Of a stretch of 12,212 nucleotides of DNA, positions 7,310 through 12,212 are shown piece by piece. The position numbers were made by a program, and so were the translations under genes. The DNA is taken from the NCBI GenBank assembly GCA_046313915.1, contig JBKBXX010000095.1, forward strand, positions 1 to 12,212. Reading direction: 5' to 3'. Each line of letters opens with the position of its first letter. The stretch's first letter is position 1. The notes beneath the pieces are model-generated. The model worked only from the letters and a program-made list of their open reading frames with translations, had not been told where the DNA came from and ran no database searches. Source of the DNA: CAKKQX01 sp046313915. GTDB taxonomy: Bacteria; Pseudomonadota; Gammaproteobacteria; Burkholderiales; SG8-41.

Positions 7310-7701
7310 GATGCGGATCTCGCGAGGCGCTTGATGCGGGCGCGCAGTTCGTCGGGTTTGAACGGCTTGACGATATAGTCGTTGGCACCGGCGTCGAGCG
7401 CGCGGACGATGTCTTTTTCCTGGGATTTGGCCGTGATCATCAGGATGGGTACGCTTTCCCATGCGGGCTGGTCGCGCATCAGGCCCAGCAACTGAAAACC
7501 GTCGATGTAAGGCAGCATGACATCGAGGGTGATCAGCGCCGGCGGTTCGAGTTCTTCGATCAGGCGCTGGGCGTTGCGGCCGTCGCGTGCAAGCCGCACC
7601 GTGAACCCTTCGCGTTCGAGGATGAACCGCAATAAATACGCGATCTGGTCGTCATCCTCGACGATCAGGGCCAGCGGCTGGTCTGTGTCGTTTGTTGCCA
7701 T
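7306..7701 (-). CDS. Stand-alone REC-domain response regulator
   Basis: A 131-residue single receiver domain with no output domain. Seen: the acidic pocket VEDDD (E15-D18), phospho-acceptor D60 in LDVMLP, switch Thr90 in MITAK and conserved K112 in VKPFKP. The protein ends about 19 residues after the KPF motif. All phosphorylation residues are intact. Stand-alone REC proteins act by protein contact (CheY-like) or as phosphorelay intermediates, not by DNA binding. As first gene of the operon that ends with the CHASE histidine kinase, it is the natural partner of that kinase. Possible targets are the HEAT protein or glycosyltransferase encoded between them (inference). The start ATG 7701-7699 is the first codon of the conserved fold with a normal short N-terminal tail. 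Its stop overlaps the GTG start of the YaiO gene. Confidence 0.93.
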   Translation of the reverse strand: MATNDTDQPLALIVEDDDQIAYLLRFILEREGFTVRLARDGRNAQRLIEELEPPALITLDVMLPYIDGFQLLGLMRDQPAWESVPILMITAKSQEKDIVRALDAGANDYIVKPFKPDELRARIKRLARSAS

Positions 7702-7754
7702 CTCGTTTCTGCGGTTTTCGACGGTTCGAGGCGCGGCGCCTGACGATCGCCGTT

Positions 7755-7781
7755 ATTTTAACAGAAACAGCGGCTTGTCAG
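7755..7781 (-). promoter_or_regulatory. Candidate sigma-70 promoter of the five-gene operon
   Basis: On the minus strand CTGACA (7781-7776, one mismatch to the -35 consensus) and TAAAAT (7760-7755, one mismatch to the -10 consensus) are separated by 15 bases, somewhat shorter than ideal. Transcription would start about 45 bases before the response regulator ATG at 7701. It is the best match I find upstream of this operon, but the short spacing keeps confidence low. Confidence 0.4.
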
Positions 7782-7940
7782 AGGGCGTGCTGGTTCGGGC
7801 CCCATGCGGCATCTGGCGGGGGGGCAAGTCGAGCCTCGACCGTGAGATCGATCGCGCACGCGGGTTTTCCCCTGTCCGCATGTTCTCGATCGCTGTCTTT
7901 CAAGCGCTTGCCGGCGGGGCGGAAGGCGGCAACGCCTGTT

Positions 7941-7957
7941 CGCACCAACTTGACGCA
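7941..7957 (+). promoter_or_regulatory. Candidate NtrC enhancer site upstream of nasA
   Basis: CGCACC-N5-GACGCA matches the NtrC dyad TGCACC-N5-GGTGCA at 9 of 12 half-site positions with the right 17-base length. Its centre is about 108 bases before the predicted sigma-54 start, a usual enhancer distance. A perfect left half-site TGCACC follows at 7963-7968 with a poor right arm, centred 22 bases downstream (two helical turns). Position and the presence of a sigma-54 element support the call; the match alone is only moderate. Confidence 0.4.
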
Positions 7958-8000
7958 GTCCATGCACCACCGGCAGGCGCCAGGATCCCAAGACTATTTA

Positions 8001-8013
8001 TAACATATTGATT
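8001..8013 (+). promoter_or_regulatory. IHF binding site (perfect consensus match)
   Basis: TAACATATTGATT fits YAANNNNTTGATW, the reverse complement of the IHF consensus WATCAANNNNTTR, at every defined position. It is embedded in an AT-rich patch between the candidate NtrC site and the sigma-54 element, where IHF bending typically brings the activator to the polymerase. The direct repeat ATTTATAA (7996-8003 and 8011-8018) flanks it. A TATAAT hexamer at 8014-8019 could also serve as a sigma-70 -10, but its -35 partner (AAGACT, 7990-7995) is poor. Confidence 0.6.
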
Positions 8014-8030
8014 TATAATGATATTTATTT

Positions 8031-8046
8031 TGGCACGGCGATTGCT
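8031..8046 (+). promoter_or_regulatory. Sigma-54 (RpoN) -24/-12 promoter of the nas operon
   Basis: TGGCACG-N4-TTGCT matches the RpoN consensus TGGCACG-N4-TTGCW without a mismatch, with the invariant GG (8032-8033) and GC (8044-8045) exactly ten bases apart. It faces nasA, a nitrogen-assimilation gene for which NtrC/RpoN control is well known. The predicted start of transcription is about base 8057, next to the ATG at 8058, so the mRNA would have almost no leader; see findings. Confidence 0.75.
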
Positions 8047-8057
8047 TTGCCGACGGC

Positions 8058-10772
8058 ATGAGCGAAACGAGATCGACATGCTGTTACTGCGGCGTCGGCT
8101 GTGGCGTCGTGATCGCTGCCGACGATGGCGTGATCACCGGCGTTCGCGGCGATCCCGAGCACCCTGCCAATTCCGGGCGTTTGTGCGCCAAGGGCTCGAC
8201 CCTGCACTTGAGCGCGCGCCACGATCTGCGCGCGCTTCATCCCGAATTGCGGCGTGAACGCGTTGCGCCGCGCCGGCGCGCGAGCTGGGACGAGGCGCTC
8301 GACCATTGCGCGCAGCGTTTCGCCGACATCATCGCCGCGCACGGGCCGGACAGCGTGGCTTTTTATGTCTCGGGGCAGCTGTTGACCGAGGATTACTATG
8401 TTTTCAACAAGCTCGCAAGGGGGCTCGTCGGCACCAACAATATCGACACCAATTCGCGATTGTGCATGTCTTCGGCGGTCGCCGGCTACAAGCGGTCACT
8501 GGGCGCCGACGCGCCGCCGGCGTGCTACGAGGATATCGATTGCGCCGCATGCCTGTTCATTGCCGGTTCCAATACCGTATTCGCGCATCCGGTCATCTAT
8601 CGCCGCATCGAGGATGCGCGGTCGCGCAATCCGGCGCTCAAGGTCATCGTCGTCGATCCGCGCCGCACCGCGACCGCGGCCGAAGCCGACCTGCATCTCG
8701 CCATTTTCCCCGGCACCGACATCGCGCTGTATAACGCGATGCTGCACGTGATGCTGCGGGAGGGCTGGGTCGACGAGGACTACATCCGGAAACACACCAC
8801 GGGCTTTGCCGGACTGCAGCAGACGCTGCGGGAATACCCGCCCGACGCGGCGGCGCAGATCTGCGGCGTTGCCGCTGCCGACATCGTGACCGCGGCGCGC
8901 TGGTTTGCGCAATCAAGGGCCACGCTTTCACTTTATTGCCAGGGGCTCAATCAGTCGGCTCACGGCACTCACAACAACTGTGCGCTGATCAATCTGCATC
9001 TGGCGACCGGCCACATCGGCCGTCCCGGCGCCGGGCCGTTCTCGCTCACCGGCCAGCCCAACGCCATGGGCGGACGCGAAGTGGGCGCCATGGCGACCCT
9101 GCTTGCGGCGCATCGCGATCCCGCCAACGCCGCGCATCGCGCCGAAGTCGCGCGCCTGTGGGGCGTGGAAGACCTTCCGGCGCGGCCGGGCAAAACGGCG
9201 GTGGAATTGTTTCACGCGCTCGCCGAAGGCAGCGTGCGCGCGATCTGGATCGCCTGCACCAATCCCGCGCATTCGATGCCGGACCAGCAGCGGGTGCGCG
9301 CGGCGCTGGAAAAAGCCGAGTTCGTGGTGGTGCAGGACGCCTACCGCAATATCGACACCGCGGCTTACGCTGACGTGCTGCTGCCGGCCGCCTCGTGGGG
9401 CGAGAAGGAAGGCACTGTCACCAATTCCGAACGCCGCATTTCGCGCGTGCGCGCCGCGGTGGCGGCGCCGGGGGAAGCGCGTGCCGACTGGGAGATCACC
9501 GTCGACTTTGCGCGCCGGCTCGCGCTGCGGCTCAAGCGGCCGCAGGCGATGGCGCTGTTCCCGTACCTCGGAGTCGAGGAAATCTTCAACGAGCATCGCG
9601 CAAGCACGCGCGGCCGCGATCTCGACATCACGGGCCTGAGCTATGCGCTGCTGGAGCGCGCGGGGCCGCAGCAATGGCCGTATCCGGAAGGCGCTGCCAG
9701 CGGGCGGGCGCGGCTCTACGGGAATGGCATTTTTCCCACCGCCGACGGCCGGGCACGGTTCGTCGAGGCGCGCCACAGCGGCGCGGCGGAAAACGTCGAT
9801 GCGCGCTATCCGCTGCATCTCACCACCGGTCGGCTGCGCGACCAGTGGCACGGCATGAGCCGCAGCGGTACCGTGGCGCGGCTGTGCGTAGAAAGCGGCG
9901 AGCCGACGCTCGCCATGCACGCCGACGATCTGGTGCGGTACGGACTCGGGGACGGCGCGCTGGCGCGGGTCGCGAGCCGGCGCGGTGAGCTCGTGGTGCG
10001 GGTGGCGGCGAGCGATGAAATGCGGCCGGCGCAGGCGTTCATGGCGATGCACTGGGGCAGCCAGTTCATGGCGGGGGCGGGCGTCAATGCGCTGATGCTC
10101 GATGCCCGCGATCCGTTTTCCGGGCAGCCCGAGCTCAAGCACGCGGCGGTGCGGGTCGAGCCGGTGACGCTGCCGTGGGAGATGGTGATCCTGGCGCGGC
10201 TCGAGCGCGGATTGGGGGCGCTGGTCGAGCTGCAGCCTCGCCTTGCGCGCTTTGCCTATGCTGCGCTGACGCTGTTCGGGCGCGATACGGACTGCGTCGC
10301 CCTGCGCGTAGCCGCCAGCGCGCCGCCGGCAGCGGAGACGATCGCCGCGCTCGATGCGCTGCTCGGCATCGACGCCGAGGATTGCGCCATGGAATATCGC
10401 GATGCGCGGCGCAACATCATCAAGCGCGTGCTGATCCGCGACGGCAGACTCGCAGGCGTGCGGCTGAGCGGCGAAACCGCTGCCCGCGACTGGCTGAAGG
10501 AAGTGATGGCAAACGGCGCCGCGACCGCGGCGGTGCGGCGCTGGATGCTCGCGCCGCTCGCGGCACCGCCCGAACGATGCGCAACACGCAGCCATACCGT
10601 GTGCGCGTGCCTCGGGGTGGGCGAGGACCAGATTCTGGTGCAGGTTGCGGCGGGGGCTTCTCTCGAAGCGGTGCAGCGCGCGCTGCAATGCGGCACCGCG
10701 TGCGGTTCCTGCCTGCCCGAACTGCGGCGCTTGTGCGCGGGATCGGCGCAGTCGGTCGGCGCGGCGGCGTAG
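8058..10772 (+). CDS. nasA: Assimilatory nitrate reductase, large (catalytic) subunit
   Basis: A 904-residue cytoplasmic molybdoenzyme reducing nitrate to nitrite for nitrogen assimilation. Seen: an N-terminal [4Fe-4S] motif with Cys8, Cys11, Cys15 and Cys43 (CYCGVGC, GRLCAKG); the molybdopterin oxidoreductase core from about 55, with the likely Mo ligand Cys136 in TNSRLCMSSA; TGQPNAMGGREVG (331-343); CTNPAHSMPD (400-409); and the molydopterin dinucleotide-binding domain about 585-700 (TTGRLRDQWHGMSRSG). A linker about 705-840 follows, with a block resembling the C-terminal part of NirB-type reductases (YRDARRNIIKRVLIRDGRLAG, about 780-800 and following). The C-terminal BFD-like [2Fe-2S] domain has Cys849, Cys851, Cys882 and Cys885. 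The length fits proteobacterial NasA. No Tat signal is present, as expected for the assimilatory enzyme and unlike periplasmic NapA. The start is ATG 8058 because the cluster begins eight residues later; no Shine-Dalgarno sequence is visible. It is first in the operon with ybiB and cobA. Confidence 0.95.
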   Translation: MSETRSTCCYCGVGCGVVIAADDGVITGVRGDPEHPANSGRLCAKGSTLHLSARHDLRALHPELRRERVAPRRRASWDEALDHCAQRFADIIAAHGPDSVAFYVSGQLLTEDYYVFNKLARGLVGTNNIDTNSRLCMSSAVAGYKRSLGADAPPACYEDIDCAACLFIAGSNTVFAHPVIYRRIEDARSRNPALKVIVVDPRRTATAAEADLHLAIFPGTDIALYNAMLHVMLREGWVDEDYIRKHTTGFAGLQQTLREYPPDAAAQICGVAAADIVTAARWFAQSRATLSLYCQGLNQSAHGTHNNCALINLHLATGHIGRPGAGPFSLTGQPNAMGGREVGAMATLLAAHRDPANAAHRAEVARLWGVEDLPARPGKTAVELFHALAEGSVRAIWIACTNPAHSMPDQQRVRAALEKAEFVVVQDAYRNIDTAAYADVLLPAASWGEKEGTVTNSERRISRVRAAVAAPGEARADWEITVDFARRLALRLKRPQAMALFPYLGVEEIFNEHRASTRGRDLDITGLSYALLERAGPQQWPYPEGAASGRARLYGNGIFPTADGRARFVEARHSGAAENVDARYPLHLTTGRLRDQWHGMSRSGTVARLCVESGEPTLAMHADDLVRYGLGDGALARVASRRGELVVRVAASDEMRPAQAFMAMHWGSQFMAGAGVNALMLDARDPFSGQPELKHAAVRVEPVTLPWEMVILARLERGLGALVELQPRLARFAYAALTLFGRDTDCVALRVAASAPPAAETIAALDALLGIDAEDCAMEYRDARRNIIKRVLIRDGRLAGVRLSGETAARDWLKEVMANGAATAAVRRWMLAPLAAPPERCATRSHTVCACLGVGEDQILVQVAAGASLEAVQRALQCGTACGSCLPELRRLCAGSAQSVGAAA

Positions 10773-10776
10773 GACG

Positions 10777-11751
10777 ATGAATTACGCGAACTACATCAGG
10801 GAAATCGGCCGCGGCACCCATAGCGCGCGCGATTTGTCGATCTCGGATGCCGAACAGCTCTACGCGGCGATGCTCGACGGCGGCGTGCCCGAACTCGAGC
10901 TCGGCGCCATCACTCTCGCGCTGCGCATGAAAACCGAGTCGCTGCCGGAACTGATCGGTTTCTACAACGCCATCAACACGCGCTTGCATCGTCTCGAGGC
11001 GCCGTCCGGAAAACCGCGGCCGCTGGTGATCCCGAGCTATAACGGCACGCGCAAGCAGCCCAACCTGCTGCCCTTGATCACGTTGCTGCTCGAGCGCTTC
11101 GACGTGCCGGTGCTGATGCACGGCACACTCGACGGCGGCGGACGCAGCGCCAGCGCCTATGTGCTGCGCGAGCTCGGCGTGCTGCCGTGCGCCACGCTGG
11201 GCCAGGCGCAAAAGGCGCTCGATGAGGGGCGCGTCGCATTCGTGCCGACTGCGGTTCTGTCACCGGGACTGGCGGGGCTGCTGGCGCTGCGCAGCCGTCT
11301 TGGTGTGCGCAACAGCGCGCACACGCTCGCCAAGCTCATCGATCCGTTCGGCGGCGCCGGCGTGCGGCTGGTCGGTGTCACCCATCCCGATTATCTGCAG
11401 AAGCTCGGCGAATTTTTTGCCGCCACCGGCGAGAGCGCCCTGTTGATGCGCGGCACCGAGGGCGAGGCGTTTGCCAATCCACGCAAGCGTCCGCGCATCG
11501 AATTCCACGATGCCGGCAAGCGCACGGTACTGTTCGAGGAAGAGCGCATGGCAACCGTGGTCAAGACCTGCGCTGCCGAAATCAGGGCAACCGCGGTGTG
11601 GACGAGAAAAGTGCTCGAGGGCGCAGCATCGCTGCCACTGCCCATCGTCAACCAGCTCGCGTGCTGCCTTTACTGCTCGGGCTACGCCGAGGATTTCAAC
11701 CAGGCCAAGGCAATCGTCGCGCTGGAGACCTGCGGCGCAGCGGCAGCATGA
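10777..11751 (+). CDS. ybiB: YbiB/TrpD2-type nucleic-acid-binding protein (anthranilate phosphoribosyltransferase fold)
   Basis: A 324-residue protein with the glycosyltransferase family 3 (TrpD-like) fold: N-terminal helical domain about 1-72 (DAEQLYAAMLDGGVPELELGAITLALRMK), then the alpha/beta domain with LVIPSYNGTRKQPN (83-96), LMHGTLDGGGRSASAYVLRELG (113-134), DPFGGAGVRLVGVTHPDYLQKL (189-210) and LLMRGTEGEAF (222-232). The usual phosphoribosyl-binding signature of true TrpD is altered. E. coli YbiB (TrpD2) is of similar length, binds nucleic acids without sequence specificity and is LexA-controlled; it does not make tryptophan. No trp genes are nearby. The start is ATG 10777, four bases after the nasA stop; AGGA (10771-10774) overlaps that stop and sits unusually close to the ATG. 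The upstream frame extension inside nasA was rejected. Its stop overlaps cobA (ATGA). Why it lies in a nitrate operon is unclear. Confidence 0.85.
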   Translation: MNYANYIREIGRGTHSARDLSISDAEQLYAAMLDGGVPELELGAITLALRMKTESLPELIGFYNAINTRLHRLEAPSGKPRPLVIPSYNGTRKQPNLLPLITLLLERFDVPVLMHGTLDGGGRSASAYVLRELGVLPCATLGQAQKALDEGRVAFVPTAVLSPGLAGLLALRSRLGVRNSAHTLAKLIDPFGGAGVRLVGVTHPDYLQKLGEFFAATGESALLMRGTEGEAFANPRKRPRIEFHDAGKRTVLFEEERMATVVKTCAAEIRATAVWTRKVLEGAASLPLPIVNQLACCLYCSGYAEDFNQAKAIVALETCGAAAA

Positions 11752-12212
11752 GTTCGTCCATGAAACAGGGCAAAGCCTATCTGATCGGTGCCGGCCCCGG
11801 CGATCCCGAGCTGCTGACGCTCAAGGCAGTGCGTGCGCTGGGCGCCGCCGACGCGGTGCTGGTGGACGATCTGGTGAACCGCGATGTGCTGCAGTTTGCG
11901 CGGCCGCAGGCGCGCGTGATCGAAGTGGGCAAGCGCGGCGGCTGCCGCTCCACTCCCCAGGCTTACATCGAAAAGCTGATGGTGCGGCTCGCGCGCCGCG
12001 GCCACGTCGTGGCGCGGCTCAAGGGCGGCGACCCGTTCGTATTCGGCCGCGGCGGCGAGGAACTCGCGGCGCTGCGTCGCGCCGGCATCGATGCCGAGGC
12101 GATCTGCGGCATCACGGCAGGAATCGGCGCTGCCGCGACACTCGGCATTCCGCTCACCCATCGCGATTGCGTGCACGGCGTCACTTTCGTTACCGGGCAC
12201 ACGCGCGCCGGC
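11748..12212 (+). CDS. cobA: Uroporphyrinogen-III C-methyltransferase (SUMT), N-terminal part, cut by right edge
   Basis: 155 residues are visible. Seen: the SAM-dependent tetrapyrrole methylase start YLIGAGPGDPELLTLKA (11-27), VGKRGG (60-65), the SUMT signature RLKGGDPFVFGRGGEE (90-105) and GITAGIGAAATLGIPLTHRD (121-140). The enzyme methylates uroporphyrinogen III at C2 and C7 to precorrin-2, the precursor of siroheme and cobalamin. The methylase domain starts right after the start codon, so this is a stand-alone SUMT rather than the C-terminal half of a CysG fusion, unless further domains lie beyond the edge. ATG 11748 overlaps the ybiB stop (ATGA); a second ATG at 11760 in frame is an alternative. 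In a nas operon its job is to supply siroheme for assimilatory nitrite reductase. Confidence 0.93.
   Translation, partial: MSSSMKQGKAYLIGAGPGDPELLTLKAVRALGAADAVLVDDLVNRDVLQFARPQARVIEVGKRGGCRSTPQAYIEKLMVRLARRGHVVARLKGGDPFVFGRGGEELAALRRAGIDAEAICGITAGIGAAATLGIPLTHRDCVHGVTFVTGHTRAG

Larger units (their letters stand above)
7702..8057. other. Divergent intergenic region between the glycan operon and the nas operon
   Basis: There is no convincing gene here: open frames crossing it are short, lack recognisable sequence and continue into shadow frames of neighbours. The left part carries the candidate promoter of the response regulator operon. The middle (about 7780-7935) is GC-rich; apart from a six-base inverted repeat (7908-7913 with 7927-7932, no T-run) I see nothing in it. 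The right part (7941-8046) carries the nitrogen-control elements listed separately and an abrupt AT-rich patch at 7991-8030. Confidence 0.7.

Noticed and set aside
7310..7462. N-terminal extension of the YaiO protein to 7462
   Set aside because: The extra sequence lies inside the REC gene, is Arg-rich and would bury the signal peptide; GTG 7309 gives a GTGA junction and a proper export signal.
7908..7932. Inverted repeat TTGCCG / CGGCAA in the divergent spacer
   Set aside because: The stem is only six bases with a 13-base loop and no T-run, so it is not a convincing terminator or structured RNA.
7692..8011. Short open frames in the divergent spacer (plus 7692-8003 and 7517-8011, minus 7758-7991)
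   Set aside because: They overlap each other, have no recognisable sequence or good ribosome binding site, and cover the regulatory region.
8008..8026. FNR-like or Fur-like site (TTGAT..., ATAATGATA)
   Set aside because: The second FNR half-site is not ATCAA at the right spacing and the Fur repeats are incomplete; the IHF match explains the same bases better.
8058..8102. Cys in place of Pro in the first iron-sulfur motif of NasA (TCCYCGVGC)
   Set aside because: All four expected cluster cysteines are present; as I recall, this variant is found in other betaproteobacterial NasA proteins, so it is not treated as unusual.
8928..10688. Long minus-strand open frame (586 codons) opposite nasA
   Set aside because: It has no domain-like sequence and lies wholly within a clearly coding NasA reading frame.
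10645..10776. Earlier start of ybiB within nasA
   Set aside because: The extension is the shadow of the nasA BFD domain in another frame; MNYANYIREIGRG at 10777 matches the start of the YbiB family.

Overview
The window is high-GC DNA of proteobacterial type. Its gene families (NasA-type nitrate reductase, YbiB/TrpD2, CobA, a YaiO-type outer-membrane barrel, CHASE-domain sensors) and the order nasA-ybiB-cobA best fit a betaproteobacterium (Rhodocyclales/Nitrosomonadales-like). That placement is inference from gene content. I see no mobile element, rRNA, tRNA or CRISPR array; coding density is high and there are only two sizeable intergenic regions.

Left edge (1-1138, minus strand): the N-terminal part of a membrane sensor with a periplasmic CHASE domain and the start of a PAS domain. 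Its output domain lies outside the window. It has its own AT-rich upstream region and is cut off from the next gene by a strong intrinsic terminator (1311-1357).

Centre (1360-7701, minus strand): one tightly packed five-gene operon, in transcription order: stand-alone REC response regulator (7701-7306); YaiO-family outer-membrane beta-barrel (7309-6446); membrane-anchored HEAT-repeat protein (6468-5338); processive-type GT2 membrane glycosyltransferase (5341-3932); CHASE-PAS-PAS histidine kinase (3912-1360). Junctions are a 4-base overlap (GTGA), a 23-base overlap, a 4-base overlap (ATGA) and a 19-base gap, followed by the terminator. The most economical reading is a two-component-controlled system that makes a surface or secreted polysaccharide: the kinase senses a periplasmic cue, the output-less REC protein carries the phosphosignal, the GT2 enzyme polymerises and moves sugar across the inner membrane (perhaps gated by the HEAT protein), and the YaiO barrel serves the outer membrane. 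The polymer and the role of the HEAT protein are unknown. This is the best candidate in the window for an undescribed system.

Divergent spacer (7702-8057): 356 bases without a gene. It holds a weak promoter candidate for the minus-strand operon. On the other side is a textbook nitrogen-control architecture for nasA: a candidate NtrC enhancer, a perfect IHF-consensus site and a perfect sigma-54 -24/-12 element. The predicted sigma-54 start site falls almost on the nasA ATG.

Right side (8058-12212, plus strand): a nitrate-assimilation operon. It contains nasA (molybdopterin nitrate reductase with a C-terminal [2Fe-2S] domain), ybiB (TrpD2-type nucleic-acid-binding protein, 4 bases after nasA) and cobA (uroporphyrinogen-III methyltransferase, ATGA overlap, cut by the right edge). 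CobA supplies the siroheme precursor needed by assimilatory nitrite reductase, which is not in the window.
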